Positions 34,556-46,009 of a DNA stretch of 64,000 nt are shown one piece after another (the first letter of the stretch is position 1; the number at the start of each line of letters is the position of its first letter). The notes below the pieces were generated by a model. That model was not told the DNA's origin. It did no database searches and worked only from the letters and a program-made list of their open reading frames with translations. The position numbers were made by a program, and so were the translations under genes. Origin of the DNA: Lithobates sylvaticus (taxonomy: Eukaryota; Chordata; Amphibia; Anura; Ranidae); NCBI GenBank assembly GCA_028564925.1, contig CM053034.1, positions 149,666,052 to 149,730,051 of the forward strand, in the 5' to 3' direction.

Positions 34556-34993
34556 TATAGTCCTTCTGCAGGACCTGAATGATGGTAGAACAGGTCTCTA
34601 GAATAATGATCCCCAGAGCCTGGGGGAGATGCCTGTCGAGAACTTGATGTCCTGCAGACTTCTCCCCATCGCCAAGTACCGCAAGGTGGTGACGAGCCTC
34701 TGCTCGGGAGTGATGGCTTACCACATGCAGGTGTCCTGCTTTGTAATATAAGGGGACAGCAAAGCCAACAGATGGTGAAAAACGAGGTCCGGTATCCGGA
34801 GATAATTCCTGAAATGATCAGGATTTTTCTCACGCATCTCCAGCAACAAAGGCATATGAGAGAATTGGTCACGCTGGAGCAAACTATTTTTGGTCCATGA
34901 ACTCCTCCTCATCCTGTTCACTTGGGTCAAAGTAAGAACCACAACACCGAGCCTCTGCACAGTACAAACTCTATGATGAGTACGTACCCGCAA
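34556..34993 (-). pseudogene. Harbinger transposase exon 1, second exon absent
   Basis: The minus-strand reading MRVRTHHRVCTVQRLGVVVL and FSHMPLLLEMREKNPDHFRN matches exon 1 of the transposase at 14078. It ends at ATTAGG followed by the donor GTAAT, in phase 0. A frameshift near 34720 splits the exon between two frames. No DDE-bearing exon follows, so no transposase can be made. Confidence 0.85.
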
Positions 34994-35238
34994 TATGGCT
35001 TCAAAACGGTTGGCTGGTCAGAACGAACTAACAGAACGCACTGAAAATCAGAAACGAGCGGAACAAGAACGCACTGAAAACCAGATATGAACCCACAAGC
35101 ACAAACTGAAGAGCAGTAACGAAGTAGTAACTGAAAAGCACCAGGCTGAAAAGCGCGAATCGTCTCTCACCAAACTTCTACTAACACGAGATTAGCAGAA
35201 GGAGCCCAAAGGGTGGCGCACTGAATATTGAACTTCCT

Positions 35239-35245
35239 CTTTATA
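35239..35245 (-). promoter_or_regulatory. TATA box of the second Harbinger copy
   Basis: TATAAAG on the minus strand sits upstream of a leader containing GGGCTCCTTCTGCT, as in the first copy. Confidence 0.55.
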
Positions 35246-35990
35246 GCGCCATGGTACGTGCTGTATGTCAGCGCGTTCTTGACGATCGGAATTTCCGACA
35301 ACATTTGTGCGTGTGTATGCAAGACAAGCTTGAGCCAACATCCATCGAAAAAAAATCCCAGGATTTCGTTGTCAGAATGTCTGATTGTGTGTACGCAGCA
35401 TTATAGCGTCTACAAAATAGGGGATATATTTATGGCATTTTTATTATATATTTTTTCCTAGTTATGGTGGAAATCTGCGTTTTTTTAGTGGGACTGCAAC
35501 ATTGCGGCGGACAGATCGGACACTTTTGATACTTTTTTGGGACCATTTACATTTATACAGCAATCAGAGCTAAAAAAAAACACTGATTACTGTATAAATG
35601 TCACCAACAGGGAATGGGTTAACACTAGGGGGCTATGAAAGGGTTAAGTGTTCCCTAGGGAGGTGTTTCTAACTGTTGGGGCAGTGCACTGACAGGGAGT
35701 AGAGAGAGATTGTTTCTGATCACTAGGAACATCAGCTCTCTCTCTACTTCCTTGACAGAACGGGGATCTGTCTGTTTACATTGACAGATCCCCGTTCTGT
35801 CTCTATATGGAATGATTGCGGGTTGCTGGCGGATATTGCGGCAGCCGGCCACACATATCGGCTCTGGCGTTGCACCGCGGGCGTGTGCCCCCTAGAGCTC
35901 TTAAAGTGGCCAACATACAGCTATGGCGATTTACCAAGCCGTGCCAACCTGCCACAGTATAACTGCGGAGGCTGGTCGGTTCTCAGTTAA

Positions 35991-36527
35991 ACAAGGTATG
36001 CAGGATAGGTAATAGGAGGAGGAAAGGACATTTTTAAGAGCAGTTAGACTTTTCTTACACTCTAAAATCTATTGAAACTACACATCCATCTAAGTCTATC
36101 TACATGGTGGCAATGCTGATGTGCAATTTTACTGCAGAACAAATGGTTTTGTCACCCTACTACAGGAAGTAGAAAAATAACAGATCTAAAAAGAATCAAC
36201 AGGTTACAGGAATGGGCTCACATAAACAAAAACTGATGTGTTAAAGCTAGTAAATGACTGCATCATATTTTTTATTTCTGCCTATAATTACACTATAACA
36301 GCTAGCAGGTTTTGAAGTAAGGGGAATGGCCCCTACCTGATTGGTAACCCAAGCACTGCCTACTTGGTCTCTGTTTTGCTCTGCCTATGGTATTTATTTT
36401 TGAACTACTGGCTCCATGCTGATGAGAACCAGTAGGTCAAACACAGTACTGTCTATGGTTAAATCTTAAAGTACCTCTTTACCTGATTATTCGTTTCAAT
36501 AAAAATGTTCCCATAAGATCATATATA
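35991..36527. other. unassigned DNA, no gene
   Basis: No coding region or named repeat recognised. Confidence 0.35.
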
Positions 36528-36541
36528 TATACTAGTATTAT

Positions 36542-36852
36542 TTTTGTGTGGCTGTTTTCCCTCATCCCGAGTCAATTCGTGTGATCCATCTGGGGCTATC
36601 AGTGTCCACATCATATGAACTGCATATATGAGTTTATGTTAACATCATTCCTTTTTGGCATTGCCCGTTGATGTTCACCTTCACTGTGTTATATTATTTT
36701 CGTATTTCTATTCAAATATCACTTGTCATTGAGTGTATCAGTTTTAGCGCTACATTTTTGTTCACATTTCCTTGACTTTGTTTGTTTATATGTTAGCTGC
36801 TTTTTCACATTTAGGGGATTTTCCTCTAAGGTAGCGCAGTGTTTTCCACATT
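36542..36852 (+). mobile_element. short retro-type insertion with 14-bp duplication
   Basis: TATACTAGTATTAT occurs at 36528-36541 and 36853-36866. The inserted 311 bp lacks an open frame and ends GTAGCGCAGTGTTTTCCACA, similar in style to sequence near 53190-53240 at the 3' side of a Penelope relic. A truncated Penelope-type tail is possible. Confidence 0.55.
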
Positions 36853-36866
36853 TATACTAGTATTAT

Positions 36867-37236
36867 ACCTGTAAAAATCTCCCTTGGGAACCCATCCAAA
36901 AGTCCTGAAATTGCATCTGTATGCTGCAATCATGGATGTGATGTCAACAGTCTGTCACTCAAGTTGCAATCTATAGTATTTCCCTTTATTTTCCTAATGC
37001 AGCTACATAAAAGGTTACGTCAGGAGAGATTGGTGGAGGACTGGAGGTGGGCCAGCAGAGACAGGAAGACAAGAGGGCTATGATATGCAAGGAGGGAGGG
37101 GGCTATTCTAAAGTATTGACTTTTCCTCGAGTAGTCAATTTTCATGCAAATTTACAGACATTGCAAACAAGCATTTAAAATAATGTATCTTTTTCTGTTA
37201 TGTTCTGCACATTTTTAAGTGATTGACAGGGTCTCT
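36867..37236. other. unassigned DNA, no gene
   Basis: No gene or recognised repeat is seen before the next TTAA MITE. Confidence 0.35.
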
Positions 37237-37240
37237 TTAA

Positions 37241-37660
37241 AGCGGAGTTCCACCCATTTTATGCTCTTTCTTTCAATGGAAAAACCTTTTATTTTCTTCT
37301 TTATCCTGCATTTCTGGCAGTCCCCGCCTAGCCTTTGCGAATCACCTACTGCCGGAATCTCACTTTATTTGCAGACAGGAAAGAAGGAGAGCCTCTCAGA
37401 GGCATTACTATGCATGCACGAGATCGGGAGGTGCATGCTGGGTAGTCAGCTGCATGGAAATCTTGGAAATGAAGACAGGGGGGCTTCAGATGCCCACAGC
37501 TACAATGGAACCTGCCTGCTTCCGAGATCTGTAAGTAATAAACTATTTTTAAAGAATGTAAAAGTGCAGCACATATGACGTTGTAAATGTCCATGCACAT
37601 GTTTGGAGAAATACAGAGCAGTCTTTAATAAAAAAGTGTTTGGGGGACTGAAACTCCACT
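37241..37660. repeat. TTAA-flanked MITE (AGCGGAGTTCC ends)
   Basis: TTAA at 37237-37240 and 37661-37664 encloses ends AGCGGAGTTCCACC and GACTGAAACTCCACT, which are imperfect inverted repeats. The open frame at 37219-37578 runs across it and is not a gene. Confidence 0.65.
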
Positions 37661-37679
37661 TTAAGTAATTGAAGAAGAA

Positions 37680-38090
37680 CTGCTCTTGAAAAGGGAAGTT
37701 CTGCTCCCCTCACCCTCCCCCCCCCCCCACTTTTGCATTCTTTCTTTTTGCTCTGGCATTATTACTCCCACTTCTGCTCAGAATAGAAGTTCACCCTCCT
37801 GGGACACATCACAGGTCCCTGCAGACTGCAGGACTATTCAGAAAGTGCAGCAAGTTTCACATGAGCGCAGTTTGTAGCCAGCTGTGAAGTACCTGAAAGT
37901 CACAGTCGGCTTCCCACATTCAAGATGGTGGCGCCAGGGACCTGAAGACCAGAGAAGAACCAGACCAGACAGCACTGGATCCCTGAACTGGTAAGTGCTT
38001 GTATGGTAAGTGCTGGTATGTTTACTAAAAGTCAACAGCTACAGTATTTTGTAGCTGCTGACTTTTATTTTAGATCCAAGGTTTTTTTTA
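37680..38090. repeat. repeat-like unit with a strong hairpin
   Basis: AAAAGTCAACAGCTACAG and CTGTAGCTG-type complement sequence at 38029-38070 form a hairpin. A C-run follows 37715. It resembles a frog interspersed repeat by style; boundaries are uncertain. Confidence 0.4.
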
Positions 38091-39404
38091 CGATTTTTTG
38101 TTATTCTTTCAAATCTTACCAGGCTACACTTTTGCTTTGGCTGCACATGGACTAGGCATATGTCTTAATGAAGAGACAACTTCTGCTCCCAAAACTTGGA
38201 AGACTTCTTCTGTGTAACACAAGTGACAGGTAAAAACCTTGCAAGCATGGATAGCATTTTGTTTTCACCATAAAAAAAAGAATAATCATTGCCCTCTCAC
38301 AATGTGAGTGGTTCATGTTTGCCCTCTAGGGAATCCTTACACTGTCTGATTATTGCACAGTTGTCTACAGCAAAATGTGAGACAGCCTGGGTTTGAATTG
38401 AATAGGGTATCTAAAATATAACACTTAAATATAGTATTTTAACTAAGTAACAAAATAATGCTTTCTGATTTTTTTTTGCCCTGGTTGTTTAGTAAGCAAT
38501 GTACAAAAATATATACAGTACCTACAGTTAATCATGATAAGCAACACAAAATACACTAACACACAGTACTCACAGTGCTAGGTCATTTTATATTCATTAT
38601 GTTTTACAGATTTTTCTTCAAGCTATATGTATTTATTTAATTTATTGTGTTTTTTTTACTCTTAATTCCATCTCTGCTTAATCATTATATCCATATGCAT
38701 ATTTTCACTGTAGGGCAAAAAAATGGTTTGTAGAAAACGTTTTCTGTTCTTTTGCTTGTGTCAGATGTATTTTTCTCTTCCATATTTCTTTCAAATTCCC
38801 TTATTTAAATCCAGAAGCACAGGCACAAAATAAAACTCTAAGCCCATTAATGTATTTCAGAAGTAACAATCATGGCTTTTTATGGATGCCATCAATCATT
38901 TCAAAATTACTTAGAAGTCAAAAGAAAATAAACAGCATCATTTATGTAAAATAGTGTAAAAAAAGATTTAAGTCATAGAGAAAACATGGTTTTCTTTAAC
39001 TGCTCTATGAAACAGATTTGGTGGATTAAAAATTGGGATAAAACTAGCTTGATTTGAAAAATGATGTCTTCCTACAAAATGTAGCTTTCAAAATGCATTA
39101 AGCAACTACTGCAATGGTAGCAACATTAGAAGCATTACATGCTACGACAGATGATAGAAAGTGTCAGCTCATATAGCCTGCACTTTCAATAAAACCGCTC
39201 ATGGATACAGTATGTGTAACATATTATACTGCACTTTATACATGCCTGCCCACTTGTTCTGCTTTACTGTGACAGAAGCTGCTGTGCTGGAACTACATTT
39301 TCAGTGCACATGCAATGTAAGACAACATGTCATGCAAAAGACTTGCTTGCCATGATATACATATAAGTAAGAATATTAAATCTCCATTATGTACTACCCT
39401 TGTT
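38091..39404. other. AT-rich single-copy-like DNA, no gene seen
   Basis: No coding region, terminal repeats or long inverted repeats were recognised. This is one of the least repetitive stretches of the window by eye. Confidence 0.4.
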
Positions 39405-39530
39405 ACATAGTTACATTTCTGGGTATATATATATAGATGTATAAGTTTGCTAAATCGGCTGTGTCCGTACATATATATGTAACTGTTATACCTTTGATAA
39501 CTCAATAAAAATTATTATAAGAAAAAAAAA
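39405..39530 (+). mobile_element. LINE 3' tail, 5'-truncated
   Basis: TGTAACTGTTATACC, then CTCAATAAAAATTATTATA and poly(A), has the form of the L1/Tx1-type 3' end. Only the last 100 bp or so is present. Confidence 0.45.
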
Positions 39531-39773
39531 AAATGATAAATCCCCATGTTAGGGTCCTACGGAAAAGCAAGTTATTCATCTGCCTCTTGGGTGCAGGGAA
39601 ACAGAGAAACAATTTTGGATGCTGTATTAACTGTGGGGAACAATCTGCTAAGAATGCATTATTCCTAATAAAACTGTAATGGAGTATGACTTTATTAAAT
39701 TGCTGCACAATATCCCTACTAACGTTATATACCTTTTTGCATATAGTAATTCTTTATTTTAGCACATTGCAAT
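39531..39773. other. unassigned DNA
   Basis: No gene or repeat recognised between the LINE tail and the hAT element. Confidence 0.35.
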
Positions 39774-39781
39774 ATGTTTAC

Positions 39782-41159
39782 TAGACATGTGCACACTGAA
39801 ATATTTTGTTTCGGAATTTCGCTTTCGTTCGAAAAATAAATTTATTTAGTTACTCCCGAAATTAGTTTTTATTTATTTAGTTTTTTGTTAAAAATTGCAT
39901 TTGTCTGAAAATCCAAATTAATTAAGGTTGAATCTGTCATTGAAGGCTTATGGTGTCTGTCGAATGTTCAAAGAAGATTTGACGGAACAGCTAAACTGTA
40001 TGACTCTGTATAGTTTAGCTGCTCCGTCGAATCTTCTTAGAACTTTCGACAGACACCATAAGCCAAATATTCAACGTTTGTATGTTTTTCGCTGCTTTGT
40101 TGAATCTTTGTCGTTCATGTATATAGTTCAAACAGAAAATGGACTGGTGATAGTGATCACTGATCAGACAGGTAGCAAGATAGGGTATATAGAATCTATA
40201 TAGAATCTCAATCTATAATATAGAATCTATAATAATAAATCCCCACCCCCCACAACACTAGCAACACTAGTATCACTATCAAGTTCACAACACTAACACA
40301 ATAGCAGCAGATTATTATGAAAAAGTTAAGTTGAACTGTAGCTTGCTTCACTATTGTTCTGCTGCTGTGCTTATGCTTAATTGCTAAATAATTCAGGTTC
40401 TCTGACAAACGGACCAGCTAAGATTGACTGTCTTCTGAAATGATTCAGTGTGTGTGTCTCTCTCTGCTAGCAATTGTAAGTGAAAGTAAGTTGGCTCTAT
40501 GTGTGTACTTAGTTCTAGCTATCTTACTGCTCCTCCTCTTTGGTTATAATCAGCCAATAATATTCATCACCATCATTATTTTTATTTTACTTCCCCCACC
40601 CAATTCCAGCAGCGATCTTTTCTCTCTATGTCGAATCTTTTCTCTCTATGTCGAATCTTTTCTCTCTATGACGAATAATCTTGGACTAATAGAGTTAAGG
40701 TTAGGCACATTCGACCACAGGTTCGATAGACACAGATTTTTATTGTCAGCGTCATGTTGAATCTCCTATCTACAGGCATACCCCACTTTTAAGTACACAA
40801 TGGGGTTTATTTACTAAAGCTGGAAAGTGCAAAATCAGGCTCACTTCTGCATAGAAACCAATGAGCTTCTAACCCTAGCTTGTTCAATTAAGCTTTGGTA
40901 ATAAAACCTGGAAGCTCATTGGTTTCTATGCAGAAGTGAGCCTGATTTTGCACTTTCCAGCTTTAGTAAATAAACCCCATTGTGTACTTAAAAGTGGGGT
41001 ATGCCTGTATATCGAACTGTTGTCACAACAAAAACGAAAATAAAGCATTTTTTTATGTCGGATCTTTCATTTTTCGGATTCTGCACTTTCGTTATCGTAA
41101 GGAAAATACCTGAAATTCGGACGAAAATGCATTCGGACGAAAACTAATGCACATGTCTA
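39782..41159. mobile_element. hAT non-autonomous element with 8-bp duplication ATGTTTAC
   Basis: The ends TAGACATGTGCAC and GTGCATTAGTTTT...ACATGTCTA are inverted copies. ATGTTTAC lies at 39774-39781 and 41160-41167. It is related to 33556-34361. A Tc1-type MITE (40773-41007) is nested inside. Confidence 0.85.
40773..41007. repeat. palindromic Tc1/mariner-type MITE with TA duplication
   Basis: The arms CAGGCATACCCCACTTTTAA and its exact complement are flanked by TA on both sides. Removing the element restores the hAT sequence CTATCTATATCGAAC expected from the related copy. The arms are nearly perfect, so the insertion is young. Confidence 0.85.
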
Positions 41160-41287
41160 ATGTTTACTATAAAAATACATTGTTGCAATGAATTCCCTAT
41201 TTTCTTTTTTTTGAGGTAAGTACAAAGCCTAAAAATATAGCTTTCTGATTTTTTGTGTGTTTTTTTGTACATTACAGTATAGTTTAA

Positions 41288-42116
41288 CCTCTTCATGCCC
41301 ACGCTATAGCCGAAAGATGGCTACAGCACAGGCCTAAATTACCGGGAGGGCTTCCATGTACAACCTCTCATGCGGGGCGTGGGCAGCACGCTCTGTGATC
41401 AGTGGGTCCATGAAACTCAGCTGATCACAGATTGGAGTAAGGGGCCATTCCTGGACCCTTGTCACATGATCAGCTGTCAGCCAATGATCAATCACGTTAT
41501 GCAAACAGAAGACGGTAATCAGCTTTTTTTTTCCCTCATGCTGACAGCATGAGGAGAAGAAAAAAAGCAGGTTACCGGCTTGTGTAAACGGGACATCAGT
41601 CCCGCACATGGAGAGCCACTGCAGCCTCATTAGTGCCCACCAGCGTCACCTACCAGTGCCCATAGGTACTGCTAAGTAGTGCCCACCAGTGCCAACTACC
41701 AGTGCCCAACAGTGCCACTTATCAGTGCCCACTAGTGTCCCCTATCACTGCCCACCAGTGCTCGCAATCAGTGCCTCATCATCAGTGCCACCTATCAGTG
41801 CTGCCTATGAGTGTCACCTATCAGTGCCCATGGGTGTCACCTATCAGTGCCCATCGGTGCCACCTAGCAGTGCCCTTCAGTGCTTCCTATCAGTGCCCAT
41901 CAGTGCCACCTATCAGTGTCCATCAGTACCACCTATCAGTGTCCATCCGTGCCACCTTATCAGTGCCTATCAGTGCAGCCTATCAGTGCCCATCAGTGCA
42001 GCCTAATTAGCGCATATCAATGAAGGAGAAAGAATACCTGTTTGCAAAATTTTAAAACAAACTATGAAAACTGTTTTTTTTGTTTGTTTAGCAAAAAAAT
42101 AAAAACCCAGTAGTGA
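41288..42116 (+). mobile_element. TTAA-flanked element carrying a tandem repeat
   Basis: TTAA at 41284-41287 precedes CCTCTTCATGCCCACG. Tandem repeats of a CAGTGCCCATCAGTGCCACC-like unit, with period about 21-22, run from about 41630 to 42004. The right part is interrupted at 42117 by another TTAA element, and its own right end was not found. Confidence 0.6.
41630..42004 (+). repeat. minisatellite, CAGTGCC(A/C)-type units
   Basis: Imperfect units such as TATCAGTGCCCATCAGTGCC follow one another. The array reads open in two plus frames, which explains the 105- and 102-residue open frames there. Confidence 0.85.
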
Positions 42117-42120
42117 TTAA

Positions 42121-42846
42121 CCACTATGCGACCGCCGGCTGTCTATTGACGGCCAGGCGGTGCAGCTCTCAGGCAGGGAGGGCATCATATGACACCCTCC
42201 CCTTCCCGGCCCTCCAGGGAGCGTGCGCCCGCCACCAGCAGCGCGCACGCGCAGTGTCACTGGGCACCTGATGCGCGTGCCCATCGGCCGCGATGTCCGC
42301 CAGGCACCCACGATTGCCCGGTAAAACAGCGGGACCGTGGATCTGTGTGTGTAAACACACAGATCCATGGTTCTGTCAGAGGAGAGAAGCCGATGGTGTG
42401 TTCTCAGTACCGAGAAACACTGATCGGTCTCCTCCCCTTGTGAGTCCCCTCCCCCTACAGTTAGAATCACTCCCAGGGAACATATTAACCCCTTCAGCGC
42501 CCCCTAGTGGTTAACCCCTTCCCTGACAGTCACATTTATACAGTAATCAATGCATTTTTATAGCACAGATCGCTGTATAAATGTGAATGGTCCCAAAAAT
42601 GTGTCAAAACGCTTATTGCCATGTTTTTTTTACCAAAAATAAGTAGAAGAATACGTATCGGCCTAAACTGAGGAAAACATTTTATTTATTTTTTTTTTAT
42701 TTTTGGGGGTGATCAAATACCACCAAAAGAAAGCTCTATTTGTGGGGAAAAAAGATTGTCAATTTCGTTTGGGACCCACGTCGCATGTCAGTTAAAACAA
42801 CGCAGTGCCGAATAGCAAAAAAGTGCTCTGGTCCAGGGCTTAAGTG
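42121..42846 (-). mobile_element. TTAA family A element, reverse orientation
   Basis: TTAA at 42117-42120 precedes CCACTATGCGACCGCC. The right side shows CACAAATAGAGC in complement and ends CCAGGGCTTAAGTGG. A GGATCTGTGTGTG/CACACACAGATCC hairpin lies near 42338-42366. Confidence 0.65.
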
Positions 42847-43071
42847 GGTAATAACTATAAGGAAGCCAGTGGAATCCTCAAATAATCATATTAATATATG
42901 GGATATTTTCCTGCGGGTACCATCCCAGCAATACTAATGAGTAAGTGTAAATCCAACAAAAATTGTACTTTCAGCGTGTCATCAGGAAAATTCAAAGAGC
43001 CAAAACAAACTAATAAAAAGTTTGCAATAATATTTTAATTCTTTTATTATACAGACAGCTGGGTTGATTTA
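42847..43071. other. unassigned DNA
   Basis: No gene or repeat recognised. Confidence 0.35.
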
Positions 43072-43146
43072 CTGAAACTGGAGAGTGCAAAATCTGGTGC
43101 TGCACCAGATTTTACACTCTCCAGTTTGAGTAAATCAACACCACAG
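43072..43146. repeat. short palindromic MITE
   Basis: GGTTGATTTACTGAAACTGG at the left and its near complement at the right meet at AATCTGGTGCTGCACCAGATT-like sequence. It is the smallest member of the family at 3306-3448. Confidence 0.8.
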
Positions 43147-43255
43147 TTAATAATTACCTCAATGGGCCAAAACACTCATAAAATGTATCTATAGAATAAA
43201 AAATATGGACGCTATATTGTGGACTGTATATAGACATACTTCTGGAAATGTCAAT

Positions 43256-43805
43256 ACATTTCACAGATTGCAAAATCCTTTTTGTATTAAAAGAGGCATG
43301 GACTGCAGAGAGAGAGATATAATTTTTCCCCTGTACAAATTATTAGTAAGACCTCATCTAGAATATGTAGTTCAGTTTTAGGCACCCGTTCACAAAAAAA
43401 GACATTGGGGAAATGGAGAAAGTGCAGAGAAGGGAAACCAAACTGATAAGAGACATGGAGAAGCTCAGCTATCAGGAAACATTAGAGGAACTGAATTTAT
43501 TCATTCTTAAGAAGAGGAGATTAAGGGGGATGTGATCAACATGTATAAATACATACAGTAAGTGGTCCATGTAGAATAGACTCCCTCTAGAGCTGGTTCT
43601 GGCAAGCTCAGTAGATTTTCTAAAAAAGGCCTGGATTCCCTTGTAAATGCACATAATATAACTATATACTAATATTTATAGGTAAAGTTGATCCAGGGAG
43701 TATGGCTATGGAGGTTTTTGATTTGTGTGTGTCTCTTTTTTTTCTCTGCTGGTTGAACTAGAGGGACTTGTGTTTTTTTTCAACCAGATTTACTATGTAA
43801 CTATA
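43256..43805 (+). mobile_element. CR1/L2-type LINE, 3' end, internally deleted
   Basis: The stretch GAGAAAGTGCAGAGAAGGG, then AGAGGAACTGAATTTATTC and GAGGAGATTAAGGGGGATGT, encodes the C-terminal end of a CR1/L2-clade ORF2 (VQRR...EELNLF...KRRLRGDVI). The 3' part GGTTGAACTAGAGGGACTTG ends in TATGTAACTATATACTA, a microsatellite-type tail rather than poly(A), typical of that clade. Sequence near 43560 skips from MYKYI-coding sequence to the later part, so an internal segment is missing. Confidence 0.75.
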
Positions 43806-44384
43806 TACTACTCCCTCAGGACCAGGGCGTGCAGTAAATATCTTCAAGTCCAAAAGTAATCCACCTATAAGAACAAATCATTTAGTGTACATGCTAACAT
43901 ATGGATCACTGGGCTGACATATTTCTAATCAATTCACTTACATAATAAGTTATAGAAAATTATAATAACATGTCTTAAGAAGTATTACATTGTTACGCTG
44001 TTGCACATATGGCACCAATCCTTCCAAAATTAGGTCCTCCCACTCCCCCCTGTTTTGGGAGGATTGGTCATCATATGTGCAACTGAATTGCCCCACCTTG
44101 GACAAGGGGATGGGCATTTGGGGGACCCTGGAACATATCTAGGGGCAGTAGTGGCCACTTTTTTGTACCATTCCCTGGACGGTGTATCCTACACACAAAC
44201 TTTGGTTTCTGATGGTGCATATTTGGTGAGGCGGCACTCTTCCATGTTTATCTATATATGTAATTAGTTTTCATAGTGATATATGCTAGCCCTATAATTT
44301 TGGTTTTTGGCTATGGTTTGCTTATCGGAGCCATACATTGTTAGGATCCCAGGATTGTCTAGTTGTTTCCTTGTTAAGTTGAAA
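43806..44384. other. unassigned DNA, no gene
   Basis: An inverted pair, GGAGGATTGGTCATCATATG against CATATGGCACCAATCCTTCC at about 44005-44080, forms a hairpin. Nothing else is recognised. Confidence 0.4.
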
Positions 44385-44388
44385 TTAA

Positions 44389-44737
44389 AGTGGTTCTAAA
44401 CCTAACCCATTCTTTGTATTAAGGCAAAAAATGCCCCCACCTCTCCTTGTCCCCTGCCCCTAAACAATTACCTGAGTTCTCTATTGATCTAGTGCTATGC
44501 CCAGCTGCAGATCTTCTCTCTTCTCTTTCTCTGCTCTCACTACCGTACAGTGAGAGCAGTGGGAGCCATTGGCTCCTACTACATTCAGTCAAATTATGTG
44601 AGGAGAGAACAGGGGTGTGTCCAAGCCACAATGTGTATCTATGGATGCAAACAGCCTGACTCAAGAGCGTGAGCAGGTAAGTATGGTATATTTTTTATTT
44701 TAATAATAATTTTTAAAAACTTGCCTTTACAACCTCT
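44389..44737. repeat. TTAA-flanked MITE (AGTGGTTCTAAACC ends)
   Basis: TTAA flanks it at 44385-44388 and 44738-44741. The ends AGTGGTTCTAAACC and TGCCTTTACAACCTCT are inverted and imperfect. The two opposite open frames at 44419-44664 come from its internal hairpin. Confidence 0.65.
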
Positions 44738-44839
44738 TTAATATTGGATGCGGATGTGGGTCTCCCACATTGTGGTGGGCTTATTTGCAAAAAATTATAA
44801 AAATCTGCAAATAAAGAAAAATAACAATAAAGAATTAAG

Positions 44840-45300
44840 AGCAGCCAAGATATTGTGAACATACAATATAAACAAATATAGAATCAAAAGTGTAGAGCTC
44901 AAAAAAGTGAAACAATTCAACAATCAATATATGTGAAAAAATGATCTCTGATCGGGACACATATGTTCCTTTGAATAATAATCGTACGGGTACGTATAAG
45001 AGGGAATTACAAAAAATCATTAATCAGGCCTCTAAAAAGGACTAAATAAAAATGAAAACATTTTTTTAATACTCTCAGCACCTCACATCCCTGTCATGTA
45101 TTACTGTATAAACCAAAGGTTCAGAAAAATCCAATGAATATACCATCATCCTATTATTAGTAGAATCCACTCCATTACTGCCAGCATTGGCAGATATATT
45201 AATGAGTTTTTAGAAACTTTGATAGTTCAGCCTCCTTTTCATTTTAAAGACATTAATGTTGTGAAGGACAAGAAGGGTATATCCTGGCAACCACAAATGT
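44840..45300 (+). mobile_element. Penelope-type retroelement, N-terminal RT fragment
   Basis: The readings LISDRDTYVPLNNNRTGTYK and ELQKIINQASKKD, then KIQ...IISRIHSITASIGRYINEFL at about 45115-45220, resemble the early RT region of Penelope-like elements (PKxHK...GRPIISG...YID). Frame changes break it. The catalytic part is absent. Confidence 0.55.
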
Positions 45301-46009
45301 AACCTCATTATATACAATATTATAACTGTAGTGGATATTCCACCACACTCTTGCGCTAATAAGCGCCCTTCAATCTAATGATATAATGTGCCTTATGAAA
45401 GTATGTCTCCCCTGGTTCCCCATACCCCAGTAAACAGACATTAACACATTCTCACGTCCTTATCTCAGCATCGGCCCCCCTCTCTGAGCCAGCTTACTTA
45501 TTTTATTTACAGACAACAAAAGAAATTACAAAGGGGAAGGATGGCTCCAACCGCCACTAGCCTCCTACACAGATTGTGACCTCACAAGAAATTGAATGAC
45601 CATATAAGGATTTGAAACAGTACAATACAATGCAATGCAATACAATGCAGAAGAAGGTGGTGTCTTCACAGACAGCCAATCAGACATGTGCTTTCCTTCA
45701 AAAGAACCAATCACAGACATGTATACATTCAAACAGAAATACAGTAGCGACGTGTGCAGATGGTGGTGTGCAAAACCATGTGGCAAGCACATGGCTTTGA
45801 ACACAACCGTGTGCACATTCCCACTGCTACCAGTGATGCGAGCCATACCAAACTATAAACCAGTGTGCCATAATTTTGTATAGTCATACTATGGTTCCCA
45901 AATACACCGATCTGCTTACTTAGGAGTTTAAATGCGGTCGCCATGGAGTGGCCAGTTCCTTGGTGAGGCATAAATAAACAACCTCAAAAGAGCAAACAGA
46001 TCCGCCGAA
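45301..46009. other. unassigned DNA, no gene
   Basis: Short direct repeats of ATGCAATACA occur near 45620-45655. Open frames on both strands are short and lack motifs. Confidence 0.35.

Larger units (their letters stand above)
31663..35402 (-). mobile_element. PIF/Harbinger transposon, deletion derivative with exact TTA duplication
   Basis: The termini are TGCTGCGTACACAAGATCGG and GATTGTGTGTACGCAGCA, flanked by TTA at 31660-31662 and 35403-35405. It keeps the transposase promoter and first exon on the minus strand and part of the internal segment matching 16958-17330. The second transposase exon and both accessory genes are gone. Three other elements sit inside it: 32398-33201, 33220-33365 and 33556-34361. 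Confidence 0.9.
31461..35986 (+). mobile_element. TTAA family A element interrupted by a Harbinger copy
   Basis: TTAA flanks it at 31457-31460 and 35987-35990. Its left part reads up to AAAAGTTA and resumes at TAGCGTCTACAAAATAGGGG after 35405. Uninterrupted copies show these are adjacent, so the Harbinger insertion point is exact. Confidence 0.8.

Noticed and set aside
38091-39404. Possible host exon in the least repetitive stretch
   Set aside because: No open frame with splice sites or recognisable protein similarity was found on either strand.
41689-42010. Open frames of 102-105 residues with regular SVPTS/QCP repeats
   Set aside because: The array is a 21-22 bp tandem repeat that stays open in two frames and has no other coding evidence.
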